Assembly (NCBI GenBank): GCA_964353405.1
Contig: CAYGWJ010000337.1
Coordinates: forward strand, 1-52,182
Direction of reading: 5' to 3'
From: JBGLNJ01 sp964353405
GTDB taxonomy: Bacteria; Chloroflexota; Anaerolineae; Fen-1058
DNA: 52,182 bases
The notes beneath the pieces were generated by a model. That model was not told the DNA's origin. It did no database searches and was given only the letters and a program-made list of their open reading frames with translations. How positions within the stretch are numbered: the first letter of the stretch is position 1; the number at the start of each line of letters is the position of its first letter. The position numbers and the translations under genes are program-made. This document shows, one piece after another, positions 16,818 to 25,937 of the stretch.

Positions 16818-17732
16818 CTACCGTCTGCCTCGCCGGAAAAGTCCCAAGTCTTGAAAGCTGCGGGCCGTTTCTGCCTCCATGCGTCCGCTGTCATACAAGA
16901 AACGGACAAAACGTTTCAAGCTGACCTGCGCATCGTCTGCTCCTGTGCCTATGCTTCCGAGGTAATGGTCCACATCGGCGGCAGTGATCTCAATCAGGGG
17001 GCGCGGCAGATCTTGCCCCAGGAGAGAGTTGGCAAAGGTTTCAATGTTGCCTACATGCTGTTCGACCATCTTGGGGCTGAGGCCGGATTTGTAGAGGCCC
17101 TTTTGAAATTCGCGAAGGAGTTTGGTGTTCCGGTCTTGATGGCTCTCTTTCATTTCATCTGCGGTAGGAGGCTGCGCAAGCGGAAGCAAGGTAGTGATGA
17201 TGCCTTCACGCTCTTGTGCTTCTCGATAGGTCTCGTTCAGTCTCCGCTTGATGCCGCCGCCGAAAGTGATGCGGTATGGAGCCAACAAGCTGTCGTAAGT
17301 GATCTGGTCTTCAAAGGGAATCAAAACGGCCTGGACAAGCACGGGCAGATACGGGCCGACGATTTGCTCCAGGGGACTGGTCAGACCAAGTACGCCATAG
17401 GCGCGAGCGGATGGGCTATCTTGCAAAAAGACCGTATATTTTTTGAGGTGTCGAAAGACAAAGAAATTTCCAGCGACGCGATATTGCCAACTGGCGACGA
17501 TGTCAAGGTCTGCCAGAGAAAGCCGGGAGGGATTCTCGGCGATAAAGCTCTCGCGTATCGAGTCATCGGCCCATAGAGCTTCGCGGATCTTGAGGGCCTT
17601 GGCGGGCTCGACCGATCCCTGCGTCGGTTGCGCTGGCAGGTCGGGGACAAGATGGCGTTGCGCATTGGTGTAGCTGAGCAACGCCCACCAGATTTTGTAA
17701 AAATGCTCGGTTTGGGCAGGTAGCAGAATCAT
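16818..17732 (-). CDS. Unknown protein with integrase core-binding-like C-terminus
   Basis: 304 residues; good SD (AAGGAG). The N-terminal two thirds match no family I recognise; they include PLEQIVGPYLPVLVQAVLIP and PYRITFGGGIKRRLN, which look like a folded cytoplasmic domain. The C-terminal ~100 residues (GLSPKMVEQHVGNIETFANS ... VDHYLG ... KRFVRFLYDSGRM) resemble the SAM-like core-binding domain of tyrosine recombinases, but no catalytic domain follows and the gene ends normally. It lies between moxR and DUF58 on the same strand, so it was probably inserted into, or recruited by, that operon. Confidence 0.7.
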   Translation of the reverse strand: MILLPAQTEHFYKIWWALLSYTNAQRHLVPDLPAQPTQGSVEPAKALKIREALWADDSIRESFIAENPSRLSLADLDIVASWQYRVAGNFFVFRHLKKYTVFLQDSPSARAYGVLGLTSPLEQIVGPYLPVLVQAVLIPFEDQITYDSLLAPYRITFGGGIKRRLNETYREAQEREGIITTLLPLAQPPTADEMKESHQDRNTKLLREFQKGLYKSGLSPKMVEQHVGNIETFANSLLGQDLPRPLIEITAADVDHYLGSIGTGADDAQVSLKRFVRFLYDSGRMEAETARSFQDLGLFRRGRR

Positions 17733-17769
17733 TTGGCTCCTTTCTACGGATCACGGATTGACCGATTGA

Positions 17770-18705
17770 TCAACTTTCTACCGGTACAGGGACCGTGTCC
17801 ACGATTTCAGTGATAATATCCTCTGGCTTCCGGCCACGCAGGCGCACTTGGGGTTGGATGAGGATGCGGTGCGTGAGGACGTAGGGCGCGAGTATTTTGA
17901 TGTCGTCCGGCACGACAAAGGCTCGACCATGGATTGCGGCCCACGCTTGCGCGCTGTGATAGAGCGCCATCGTTCCGCGCGGGCTGGCGCCTAACGAGAC
18001 TTCGGAATGTCCGCGCGTGGCGCGCGTGATGGCGACGGCGTAATTCCGCACGCTGGCTTCGACGCGGATTTCGCGCACTTGATTTTGCATCGCCAACAGT
18101 TCGTCCGTCGTCACGACGGGCGAGAGCTTTTCCAGCGGGTCAGTCCGCTCAAAGCGGAGCAGGATGGCATTCTCTTCGTCCTGTGTCGGGTAGCCGATAG
18201 GCAGCTTGATGAGAAAGCGATCCACCTGCGCTTCGGGCAGTGGAAACGTGCCTTCCAGCTCGATAGGGTTTTGCGTCGCCAACACCAGAAAAGGACGCGG
18301 CAAGTGCTTGGTATCGCCGTCTACCGTCACCTGGCGTTCCTGCATCGCTTCCAGCAGCGCGGATTGTGTGCGCGGTGTAGCGCGGTTGATCTCGTCGGCC
18401 AACAAGAGTTGCGAGAAAACCGGCCCGGCGCGAAATTCCCACTCTTGATTCTTTTGGTTGAAATAGTTGATGCCGGTCACGTCGCTGGGCAACAGGTCGG
18501 GCGTGAACTGGATGCGGCGGAACGTGCAGCCCAGGCTGGCGGCGATGGATTTGGCGAGCGTCGTCTTGCCGATGCCGGGCACGTCCTCGATGAGAATGTG
18601 ACCCTCACACAATACGGCGACAAGTGCCAGGTTGATCTGCTCGTCCTTGCCGACGATGACTTGCTGGATGTTTTCGCGCGCGCGTTGCATGGATTCAGCG
18701 ATCAT
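17770..18705 (-). CDS. MoxR-family AAA+ ATPase
   Basis: 311 residues. Walker A DVPGIGKTTL (about 41-50), Walker B LLLADEINRA, an ATQNP sensor stretch, and the MoxR-type RTQSALLEAMQERQVT and GTFPLPEAQVDRF motifs. MoxR ATPases act as chaperones in assembly of metal-containing or surface complexes. First gene of the operon with the unknown protein, DUF58 and two DUF4129 genes. Its ATG follows AAAGGACAACC. Confidence 0.95.
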   Translation of the reverse strand: MIAESMQRARENIQQVIVGKDEQINLALVAVLCEGHILIEDVPGIGKTTLAKSIAASLGCTFRRIQFTPDLLPSDVTGINYFNQKNQEWEFRAGPVFSQLLLADEINRATPRTQSALLEAMQERQVTVDGDTKHLPRPFLVLATQNPIELEGTFPLPEAQVDRFLIKLPIGYPTQDEENAILLRFERTDPLEKLSPVVTTDELLAMQNQVREIRVEASVRNYAVAITRATRGHSEVSLGASPRGTMALYHSAQAWAAIHGRAFVVPDDIKILAPYVLTHRILIQPQVRLRGRKPEDIITEIVDTVPVPVES

Positions 18706-18774
18706 GGTTGTCCTTTCGATGACCGTCTATCGTATTGGCTTGACCAAGCTAAACTTGCTCTTGACTACCGTGGG

Positions 18775-18876
18775 CTAGAGCTTGTTGATGTGGTCGTAGG
18801 CAGCAGCGTGCTGCGCTATATCGTCAATGACAATCTGGCGGTTGGCTGCGTCCAGCAGGTAGGGGATGCGAAAGAG
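18775..18876 (-). pseudogene. Short remnant of a coding region
   Basis: The minus strand has an open stretch of about 33 codons reading FRIPYLLDAANRQIVIDDIA and ending in a stop, with an upstream in-frame stop and no usable start. Its composition looks protein-like. It probably marks a decayed gene in the otherwise empty 349 bp between moxR and the DinG gene. The family is not recognised, and chance cannot be excluded. Confidence 0.3.
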
Positions 18877-18985
18877 TTACGTTCTCATTCATGGGCGAGT
18901 CTCCTCGAGATGGTCCTCTCTACACTCAACGTGGAAACGCCTACTACGATGGGTGAATGAATACCGGATGTACCTCCTCGCTTCG

Positions 18986-18991
18986 ATTATA
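18986..18991 (-). promoter_or_regulatory. Extended -10 box directed toward moxR
   Basis: Minus-strand TGCTATAATC, identical to the extended -10 of the kinase gene. It lies about 280 nt upstream of moxR and could drive that operon through the remnant region. Confidence 0.4.
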
Positions 18992-19014
18992 GCACGAATC
19001 GTTGGCGAGTGTGG

Positions 19015-19020
19015 TATAAT
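19015..19020 (+). promoter_or_regulatory. -10 box of the DnaQ-DinG gene
   Basis: TATAAT preceded by TGTGG, 34 nt before the chosen TTG start. It forms a divergent pair with the minus-strand box at 18986-18991 and argues against any start upstream of 19020. Confidence 0.5.
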
Positions 19021-19054
19021 CGCGCCGCGCGATGCGCCTAGAAAGAAGACTCTT

Positions 19055-21940
19055 TTGAATCGAATCTATGTTGCTCTTGACCTCGAAACGACCGGCCTTG
19101 ATCCACAGCGTGATAGCATCTTGGAAATTGGCGCGGTCAAGTTTCGGGGCGACGAAATCCTTGACACGTTTACGAGCCTGGTCAACCCAGGCCGACCGGT
19201 TCCCCTCAAGATCACAGAACTGACCGGCATTGAAGATGCGATGGTGCAGAATGCGCCCTCGTTGTGGTCGGTGTTGCCGCGCTTGTCGGCCTTTGTGCGC
19301 GACCTGCCAGTCATCGGCCACAACGTCGCGTTCGATCTGGGTTTCTTGCGCCGCCAAAAAGTGCTGCTGTCCAACGAATCGCTCGATACATTCGAATTGG
19401 CCGGCATCCTCGTCCCACACGAGGAACGCTACTCGCTGGGCAAGCTGACACAGGCGCTCGGCGTGCAGGAGCCGCAAGACCACCGCGCGCTGGGCGACGC
19501 ACAACTGGCGTATCAGTTGTTCGTCAAGCTGTTCGACCGTGCGTGCCAGATTCCCACCAGTACGCTCCAAGAGATCGTCGAGCTGAGCCAGCAAGTGCGC
19601 TGGACGCCGGGCCAATTCTTTGAGGATGCGCTCAAAGCGGCGGCGCGCGGCGCGTTCGAGGCAGGTTCCATCGGCGCGCAGATTGCGGCCAAGCAAGCGG
19701 CGCAAAAGCGCAAGACCAAAAAAGCGTCAGCCTCGAGCACGCCCATGTTCCTCCCCGCGTTGGATGCCAAGCCGCTGCGGCCGAGCGGCGACGCTTCGCG
19801 TGTGCCGCTCGACGTGGACGCACTCGCGGCTTTGCTTGAACCAGGCGGGCCGCTCAGCCAGCAATTCCCTGGTTACGAGTTCCGCCCTCAGCAAGTGCAA
19901 ATGCTGCGCGCCGTGTCGCAGAGCTTGAACGAGGGCAGTCACGCGCTCGTCGAGGCGGGTACCGGCACTGGCAAGTCGCTGGCGTATCTATTGCCTGCCG
20001 TCCACTGGGCCCACGCAAACGGTCAGCGTGTCGTCGTCAGCACCAATACGATCAATTTGCAAGAGCAGCTCTATCACAAAGACTTGCCTGACCTGGCGCG
20101 CATCCTGTCGTTCGAGTTTCAGGCTGCTGTGCTCAAAGGCCGCAGCCATTATCTCTGCGCTTCGCGGCTCAAGGCGCTCAGGCACGCCGGGCCGGCCTCG
20201 CCGGAAGAAATGCGGGTACTGTGCAAAGTGTTGCTGTGGCTGCCCGGCACCGTCACGGGCGATGGCGACGAGTTGTTCATACCCAACCCGGTTGAACGCG
20301 CCGTCTGGTCGCGCTTGAGCGCTGATAACGAAGCCTGCACGCCGGAACGCTGCGCGGCCGCTCAGCGCGGCGAGTGTTTCTTTTATCGCGCGCGCAGGGC
20401 CGCCGAGTCCGCGCACGTCATTATCGTCAATCATGCGCTGCTGCTGGCCGACATCGCCGTGGACAACCGCGCGCTGCCGGAATACGACTACCTCATCGTG
20501 GACGAAGCGCATCACCTTGAAGGCGCCACGACGCAACAGCTCAGCTTCTCGGTGGATCGCAATGGGATGCAGCGGCTGCTGGCCGACATTGGCAAGGTGG
20601 GCGAGGGGAAGCGCGCACCTGGGTTGCTGGCCGATCTGATCGGCCGGGTCCGCCACGCTGTGCCCGATGAGCTCGCGCGCCCGGTAGAGTCGTTCGTGAA
20701 CCAGGCGGCCAAGACGGTAGAGGGCTTGATGCGCCAGTCGGATGATTTGTTTGATCAGGTAGCGCAATTTGTCGAAAGCGCGAAGGAAGACAATGGCGGT
20801 GAGTATTCGTTCAAGTTGAGACTCGTTCCTGCCGTTCGCGCGCAGCCCGCGTGGTCATCCATCGAGGTCGCGTGCGACAATCTGGGCAAAGGTTTGTTCG
20901 CGGTCGCGGATAGCCTGGCACGTCTGGGACAGGCGTTGAACGATCTGGACGAATACGACATTCCCGATGCCCAGGATTTGCTGGCGCGTGTTTTGGGTTC
21001 GCGTCGAGAAGTGGCAAAAGTGCGCGAGCAACTCTACGCGATTCTGTGCGAGCCCGAGTCGTCGGGCATTTACTGGGCCGAGCTAGCCTCGGATCAAAAC
21101 GGTGGATGGCGCGGCGGCAATCGGCTGCTCTCATTGCATTCGGCGCCACTGCATGTCGGGCCGCTGGTGGAGAAGCATCTATTCAAGAGCAAGAAATCGG
21201 TGGTGATGACTTCGGCTACGCTGCGGACCGGTGGAACGTTTGACTTTATCAAGGAACGCCTGCACGCCTGGGACGCGGACGAGTTGTCGGTTGGCTCGCC
21301 GTTCGATTTCAAGCGCTCGACCCTGTTGTACCTGGTGGCCGATGTGCCGGAGCCGGGCGCGCAAGGTTATCAACGCGCGTTGGAGCAGGGATTGATTTCG
21401 CTCTGCCGCGCGATGGGAGGCCGGACGCTGGTGCTGTTCCCCTCCTATAGCCAACTGCGTGCCACGAACAAAGCTCTCGCGCCCGCGCTGGTAAAAGACG
21501 ATGTCACAGTGTACGAGCAGAGTGACGGCTCCTCACGGCGGCAACTGCTGGAGAATTTCAAGAACGCCGAGCGGGGAGTGTTGCTGGGGACGCGCTCTTT
21601 CTGGGAGGGCGTAGACGTGCCGGGTGAGGCGCTTTCATGTCTAGCCATCGTGCGTCTGCCTTTTGCCGTCCCGACCGACCCGGTTTTTGCTGCACGCAGC
21701 GAGACGTTCGACCAGGCGTTCACGGAATACTCGGTACCGGATGCCATTCTTCGTTTTCGCCAGGGCTTTGGCCGCCTCATCCGCACTGCCACCGACCGGG
21801 GTGTGGTGGTCGTCTTTGACCGGCGGCTCCTCACCAAGACTTATGGGCAGACGTTTCTCAAATCGCTGCCCGAGTGCACGGTGCGGCGCGGCACTCTATT
21901 AGAGTTGGCGGGCGCCGTTGCAGAGTGGGTAAAGCGTTGA
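19055..21940 (+). CDS. dinG: DnaQ exonuclease-DinG helicase fusion
   Basis: 961 residues from a TTG start (AAGAAG upstream; promoter at 19015). Residues ~1-165 are a DEDD 3'-5' exonuclease: VALDLETTG (DxE), HNVAFDLGFL, DHRALGDAQ. Residues ~265-960 are an XPD/DinG-type superfamily 2 helicase: Q-motif FRPQQVQM, Walker A EAGTGTGKS, four iron-sulphur cysteines (LCASRL, CTPERC, GECFF), DEAHH, TSATL, GTRSFWEGVDVPG and RQGFGRLIR. It unwinds 5'-3' on DNA ends, forks or R-loops and may trim 3' ends. This fusion is known in Firmicutes and other phyla. It ends at a terminator. Confidence 0.93.
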   Translation: MNRIYVALDLETTGLDPQRDSILEIGAVKFRGDEILDTFTSLVNPGRPVPLKITELTGIEDAMVQNAPSLWSVLPRLSAFVRDLPVIGHNVAFDLGFLRRQKVLLSNESLDTFELAGILVPHEERYSLGKLTQALGVQEPQDHRALGDAQLAYQLFVKLFDRACQIPTSTLQEIVELSQQVRWTPGQFFEDALKAAARGAFEAGSIGAQIAAKQAAQKRKTKKASASSTPMFLPALDAKPLRPSGDASRVPLDVDALAALLEPGGPLSQQFPGYEFRPQQVQMLRAVSQSLNEGSHALVEAGTGTGKSLAYLLPAVHWAHANGQRVVVSTNTINLQEQLYHKDLPDLARILSFEFQAAVLKGRSHYLCASRLKALRHAGPASPEEMRVLCKVLLWLPGTVTGDGDELFIPNPVERAVWSRLSADNEACTPERCAAAQRGECFFYRARRAAESAHVIIVNHALLLADIAVDNRALPEYDYLIVDEAHHLEGATTQQLSFSVDRNGMQRLLADIGKVGEGKRAPGLLADLIGRVRHAVPDELARPVESFVNQAAKTVEGLMRQSDDLFDQVAQFVESAKEDNGGEYSFKLRLVPAVRAQPAWSSIEVACDNLGKGLFAVADSLARLGQALNDLDEYDIPDAQDLLARVLGSRREVAKVREQLYAILCEPESSGIYWAELASDQNGGWRGGNRLLSLHSAPLHVGPLVEKHLFKSKKSVVMTSATLRTGGTFDFIKERLHAWDADELSVGSPFDFKRSTLLYLVADVPEPGAQGYQRALEQGLISLCRAMGGRTLVLFPSYSQLRATNKALAPALVKDDVTVYEQSDGSSRRQLLENFKNAERGVLLGTRSFWEGVDVPGEALSCLAIVRLPFAVPTDPVFAARSETFDQAFTEYSVPDAILRFRQGFGRLIRTATDRGVVVVFDRRLLTKTYGQTFLKSLPECTVRRGTLLELAGAVAEWVKR

Positions 21941-21945
21941 ACGCA

Positions 21946-21979
21946 ATACGGGCTGCGTGATGGAATGCGCAGCCCGTAT
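21946..21979. terminator. Bidirectional terminator between dinG and the Wzz gene
   Basis: ATACGGGCTGCG (21946-21957) and CGCAGCCCGTAT (21968-21979) form a perfect 12-bp stem with a 10-nt loop between two convergent genes. T-runs are short (CACGTTT on the plus side). Confidence 0.8.
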
Positions 21980-21999
21980 CACGTTTAACGGATGTGACT

Positions 22000-23301
22000 C
22001 TAATGCGCCTGGCTGGCCGAGGGCTGCTTGAAATACTCGATGGCAAAAGCCGCCATCACGCCGACGAGCAACCCCAGCGCCGCTGCAACGGCTGTGTTCG
22101 TGAGCCGCTTGGCGCTGACAGGTTTGTCGGGCACGGCGGCGGCGCTCGCCAACCTCACTCGCCCGGATGTATCCTGTGCGGCGATGCGCGTTTCCCCAAC
22201 TTTCTGGGCCAGGGTTGTGTAGACACTCTGGGCCAAGTCACGCTGGCGAGTCAAGCGCGCCTCTTCGGTCTTGGCCTCCTGAATCCGTCCCTGCAAAACT
22301 TTGATTTCGGTTGGCAGCAACTCTGCCTGTTGCTTGACCTCGGTCTGCTTGGCCTCGATGGTCTTGGCCAGGTCAGCCATGTACGCAGCCTGTTGGCCGA
22401 CGGTCTTGTTCGATAGACTGCCGGCGCCTGCCAATTGCAGTTGAATGGGGATATTCGACGGAACAGAGATGTCCGACGGAATGGGGATGTTCGACTGTGC
22501 ATTATTCAGGGCGTTGACTTGCAACAGCAGCGCTGACAGGTCCTCGCCCAGCGCGGACTGGTCTCCCGCCGGTTGACGCGAAAGTTGGTCTTGCAGGCTG
22601 CGTACGTTTTGCAGCAGCAACTTGAGTGATTCGTTCAAGCTGAGGTAATGGGCGAACGCGTCTTGCTTGGCAGTGAGTTGCGCTTGAAGGACCGTTGCAT
22701 CGTTGCGCTTTTGAAAGTCAACCAGGGCCTGGTCGGCTTTGTCCAGGTCACGCTGGGCTTGCTCCAACTGGGTTTCGAAAAATTTGAGCTGCTCGCCCGA
22801 CTGGCCGTACAGGTCGTTGATCTGCCGGACATACAGGCTGGCCCAGGTATTGGCGATCTTGGTCGTTCGCTGCGGGTCACTGTTGTTGGCAGTCAGGTTG
22901 ACGATCGAAGGATCATTCCCGGTTTTAGCTTTGACAGTTTCTCTGATCGCGGTCAGCGTCCGCTCTTTGGGCGGCAGGTCATTGCCGACGGCGTCAATGA
23001 CCTGTTGAAGCAGCGAGTCGCTCGTGGCCAAGTCCAGCGCAGCTTTGCCCGTGAGAAGCTGCTGTGCATTGGCATTATCCAGGTTCTGAATCTGTGGCGA
23101 AAACTGGAGCTGGTAAAGAGGCCGTGTAACCACGATCATCGCCGTGGCCTGGTAAGACGGCGGCAGGAACAAAGTGACGACAAATGCCGCCACCGCCGCA
23201 CCCACTGTCAATCCCGCAATCAGACGCCAGAAACGGATCAGGATATTGATGTAAACCCGCAGGTCAATTTCGTCTTCCACGTCATCTCCAAAAGTGCCCA
23301 T
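22000..23301 (-). CDS. Wzz-type polysaccharide chain-length/co-polymerase protein
   Basis: 433 residues. A first membrane helix (WRLIAGLTVGAAVAAFVVTL, about 26-45) and a last one (TAVAAALGLLVGVMAAFAIE, about 401-420) flank a long extracytoplasmic region rich in coiled coil (LEQAQRDLDKADQALVDFQK). The pre-helix PDKPVSAKR matches the Pro-rich motif of Wzz/PCP proteins. Such proteins set the length of O-antigen or capsule chains. No C-terminal BY-kinase domain is present. It follows the uracil-DNA glycosylase by 23 nt. The SD is weak. Confidence 0.87.
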   Translation of the reverse strand: MGTFGDDVEDEIDLRVYINILIRFWRLIAGLTVGAAVAAFVVTLFLPPSYQATAMIVVTRPLYQLQFSPQIQNLDNANAQQLLTGKAALDLATSDSLLQQVIDAVGNDLPPKERTLTAIRETVKAKTGNDPSIVNLTANNSDPQRTTKIANTWASLYVRQINDLYGQSGEQLKFFETQLEQAQRDLDKADQALVDFQKRNDATVLQAQLTAKQDAFAHYLSLNESLKLLLQNVRSLQDQLSRQPAGDQSALGEDLSALLLQVNALNNAQSNIPIPSDISVPSNIPIQLQLAGAGSLSNKTVGQQAAYMADLAKTIEAKQTEVKQQAELLPTEIKVLQGRIQEAKTEEARLTRQRDLAQSVYTTLAQKVGETRIAAQDTSGRVRLASAAAVPDKPVSAKRLTNTAVAAALGLLVGVMAAFAIEYFKQPSASQAH

Positions 23302-23324
23302 CCAGCGACGGGCACTCGCTTTTT

Positions 23325-23930
23325 CTAAAACAGACTGAGTTGTTCGGCTTCTGGAGGCGGCGGCTCGCTGTTTTCCATTTGCTCGAACTCGGCCAGGATG
23401 TCCGGCAGCTTGCCAAAGTCTGCTTCCACATCTTTGCGGAGCGAAGGCTGATGCAGCGCGGCGGCCGGGTGAAACATCGGTACGATGAGCCGCCCATCTA
23501 TCTTGCGGGGCTGGCCATGAATTGCGCTGATTTTGGCGTTGGGGAACCAGCGGGCCATCGAGTAACGCCCCAGCGTAACGACGACCTGAGGGTTGATCAG
23601 CTCGATCTGCCGGTCGAGGTAGGCCCGGCAGGCTTCGATCTCTTCGGGCATAGGGTCGCGATTACCGGGCGGGCGGCACTTGACCACGTTGGCGATGAAC
23701 ACCTCCTCGCGCTTCATACCGATGCCGGCCAGCAGCTCTTCGAGGAACTGCCCGGCCGCGCCCACAAACGGGCGGCCCTGCTTGTCTTCGTGAAAGCCCG
23801 GCCCTTCGCCCACGAACAGGATTTGCGCGTTCTCCGGGCCTTCGCCGGGCACGGCTTTGGTCCGTGATTTGCTCAAGATACACTTGGTGCAGGCGGCAAC
23901 TTGTTCGGCCAGTTTGGACAGTTCTGACAT
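23325..23930 (-). CDS. Type 4 (iron-sulphur) uracil-DNA glycosylase
   Basis: 201 residues. Four iron-sulphur cysteines are in place: Cys14 and Cys17 (CTKC), Cys85 (VKCRPPGNRDP) and Cys101. The catalytic and uracil-binding motifs GEGPGFHED, GAAGQFL and MFHPAAAL are intact. It removes uracil from DNA to start base-excision repair. The acidic tail ends EQLSLF, a possible PCNA/beta-clamp-binding peptide. The downstream gene is the Wzz protein. Confidence 0.95.
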   Translation of the reverse strand: MSELSKLAEQVAACTKCILSKSRTKAVPGEGPENAQILFVGEGPGFHEDKQGRPFVGAAGQFLEELLAGIGMKREEVFIANVVKCRPPGNRDPMPEEIEACRAYLDRQIELINPQVVVTLGRYSMARWFPNAKISAIHGQPRKIDGRLIVPMFHPAAALHQPSLRKDVEADFGKLPDILAEFEQMENSEPPPPEAEQLSLF

Positions 23931-23933
23931 GGA

Positions 23934-24566
23934 TTATCCTTGCTTGGCTCCGCACGCTGGGCAGAACCTGGCGGAGGCCGGCATCTTTTCACCGCACTCG
24001 GTGCAGTGCTTTTCGGAAACGACCGGCTTGCCGCATTCGGGGCAGAACTTGCCGCCGGTCAACTTGGCGCCGCAGTTGGGGCAGGCGCCGACGACGTTCT
24101 TTTCAAATTTCTCTTTGGTCACATACGTGGCTTCCCGCGCCACGTTCCGCGCTTGCTCGACGGCGGCTTCTTCCTGTGCCACGGCATACTCTTCTTCCAG
24201 GTCAGGCGCGCAATCTTTGCACAAGCCACGCTCATTGTTCCAGCAAATCTCGCGGCACACCCACTTGCCGCAGCGCTTGCATTGGTTAAAATTAGGTTTG
24301 GCTTCTTGCACCGCCGTGTTGAAGGCATCGTCGCGAGCCTTTTGCCATCCGGCGGAATGGACACGGTGTGCGGCATCGGCCGCGTTTCCGAGCAGTCCCC
24401 CGAACAGCCCTGAAGCTACGTCCAGCGCGTCGGTAACGATTCCGCTGGCGGTAGGCTGGAAGCGCGTCGTGTAGCCATTGCCGCACTTGTCGCAAAAGAA
24501 CTCGAACTGGAACCCCCGGTCGGTGCTGTGGTCAGAGTGGTTGTGGGTAAACTGAATCAGCGGCAT
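23934..24566 (-). CDS. Multi-zinc-ribbon protein
   Basis: 210 residues with a strong SD (AGAGGAG). One Cys pair lies near residue 25 (CDKCGNG), a second cluster at CKRCGKWVCREIC and CKDC, and three classical ribbons at the C-terminus (CPNCGAK, CPECGKP, CTECGEK, ending CPACGAKQG). The middle has a Gly/Ala-rich hydrophobic stretch (VASGLFGGLLGNAADAAH) and a helical segment. Cytoplasmic, presumably structural or nucleic-acid-binding; the function is unknown. It ends just before the uracil-DNA glycosylase start. Confidence 0.85.
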   Translation of the reverse strand: MPLIQFTHNHSDHSTDRGFQFEFFCDKCGNGYTTRFQPTASGIVTDALDVASGLFGGLLGNAADAAHRVHSAGWQKARDDAFNTAVQEAKPNFNQCKRCGKWVCREICWNNERGLCKDCAPDLEEEYAVAQEEAAVEQARNVAREATYVTKEKFEKNVVGACPNCGAKLTGGKFCPECGKPVVSEKHCTECGEKMPASARFCPACGAKQG

Positions 24567-24601
24567 GCTTCATTCTCCTCTTTCAAAGAGTCGGGGCAAG
24601 A

Positions 24602-25225
24602 TTATAGCGGTGCCGCCGCCTTTTGTCCAGCAGGGCGCTTGACTCCGGCGCGCAAGCGCATCCAGAGCGCTTCTTGCAGGCGGGCGAATTTACGCCGGTA
24701 TTCCTCGCCCGCCACGCCTTCGACCGTCATGATGTGAGCGTCCTCGTCGTTGTCGCGATAGTAACGCGGCCGGGTGCCGGTGATGACAAAGCCATATTTG
24801 CGGTAGAGGTTTTGGGCCACGGTGTTTGTGACGCGCACTTCGAGTGTCGCCATCACTGCTTTCATGCCCAGCGCCTGTTCGATCATGGCCGTGAGCAAAA
24901 GCTCGCCCAATCCCCGCCCGCACCACTTTTTTGCAACGGCAAGTGTGCTGATGTGCGCTTCGTCGGCGATGAGCCAAAAGCCGCCGTAGCCGACGATCGG
25001 GGGCGAGGTAGGCCGTAGCATGCGCTTCCACCAGGCCTGTGCGTCCGAACCCTGGACTCGCGAGCGGATGACCATGTAATGCGAGTTCTTGTTCTCGGTT
25101 AGCTCGTGGCGGTAGGTGTAGCTCGACCACGGCAATGGGAACGATTCGCGCTCGATCACCATGATGGCCGGGACGTCATCCCAGCGCATGGGTTGGACGA
25201 TGTAAGGGAGTTGGCCGTTGCCCAT
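24602..25225 (-). CDS. rimI: Ribosomal-protein-alanine N-acetyltransferase-like GNAT
   Basis: 207 residues. The GNAT core shows IMVIERESFPLPW, HISTLAVAKKWCGRGLGELL (acetyl-CoA loop RGLGEL) and RVTNTVAQNLYRKYGF, all typical of RimI, which acetylates the N-terminal Ala of S18. It carries extensions at both ends (QAWWKRMLRPTSPP inserted mid-way and a basic tail), so it is longer than E. coli RimI (about 150). ATG at 25225 overlaps the tsaB stop. It completes the common tsaE-tsaB-rimI operon. Confidence 0.9.
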   Translation of the reverse strand: MGNGQLPYIVQPMRWDDVPAIMVIERESFPLPWSSYTYRHELTENKNSHYMVIRSRVQGSDAQAWWKRMLRPTSPPIVGYGGFWLIADEAHISTLAVAKKWCGRGLGELLLTAMIEQALGMKAVMATLEVRVTNTVAQNLYRKYGFVITGTRPRYYRDNDEDAHIMTVEGVAGEEYRRKFARLQEALWMRLRAGVKRPAGQKAAAPL

Positions 25226-25902
25226 CAAGCAGGACTCCCGAACGGCGTTTGAATGTAAATGGGAGCGAGGGTGGCCGGGTCATCGGATTCCCCACCGTAA
25301 AGTCTAGCCCAGCCCAATTCGGCCAGGAAGCCCGCGCGCCGCAAGGACGCGGCAGGCGATGCCAGTTCCACTCGCTTGCCTAACCGTTTCTGCAGTTCAT
25401 GCCGCTCCTCGGCGGAAAGCTCGCCGCACACGCGCGTGGTCTCTTGCCAATCTGCGCCCAGATCGCGCGCAGTGGTGAGCCACGCCGGGCCTTCGGCTAT
25501 CATCTCCAGCTTGCTCAGGCGATATTTGGCCGCGCACAGCCGACCGCGCCCGGCGGCCAGCACGGCCACCACAGGCGACGGTGAATCTTTCATCGCCTGT
25601 GCAATGATGTCGAGCGTGGGCACGCCGACCAGCTTGAGACCGCGCGACATGGCCAGACCTTTGGCGGCCGCCACGCCCACGCGCAAACCGGTGAACGAGC
25701 CTGGGCCGAGCGACACGGCAATGCCCGCCAAATCGTCCACGGTCGCTTCGAGCTGCGCCAGCATTCCCGAGATGCGCGGCGTCAGCTCGACGGTGTGATA
25801 GTCTTGCGACTCCCACGAAATCTCGACGCGCACACGCGCGCCATCGTGCAAGGCCAGGCTTGCGGCGCGTGTGGCGGTGTCAATGGCTAAAAGTAAACTC
25901 AT
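25225..25902 (-). CDS. tsaB: tRNA t6A37 biosynthesis protein TsaB
   Basis: 225 residues from MSLLLAIDTATRAASLAL, the normal family N-terminus. An alternative ATG at 25938 overlapping the tsaE stop would add 12 residues. The ASKHA-fold signature VSLGPGSFTGLRVGVAAAKG is intact. TsaB pairs with TsaD (not in the window) and TsaE to make N6-threonylcarbamoyladenosine in ANN-decoding tRNAs. Sits between tsaE and rimI in an overlapping operon. Confidence 0.93.
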   Translation of the reverse strand: MSLLLAIDTATRAASLALHDGARVRVEISWESQDYHTVELTPRISGMLAQLEATVDDLAGIAVSLGPGSFTGLRVGVAAAKGLAMSRGLKLVGVPTLDIIAQAMKDSPSPVVAVLAAGRGRLCAAKYRLSKLEMIAEGPAWLTTARDLGADWQETTRVCGELSAEERHELQKRLGKRVELASPAASLRRAGFLAELGWARLYGGESDDPATLAPIYIQTPFGSPA

Positions 25903-25937
25903 CGTCTGTACCTGTGGTGGCGCGTTCAGCTCGCGCA

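Noticed and set aside
16818..17732. Integrase of a mobile element
   Set aside because: Only a core-binding-like part is seen; the Arg-His-Arg-Tyr catalytic domain is absent, so it is not called a recombinase.
18007..18960. Plus-strand open frame of 317 codons opposite moxR
   Set aside because: Complement of an unmistakable MoxR gene; its last third covers the remnant region, which reads better on the minus strand.
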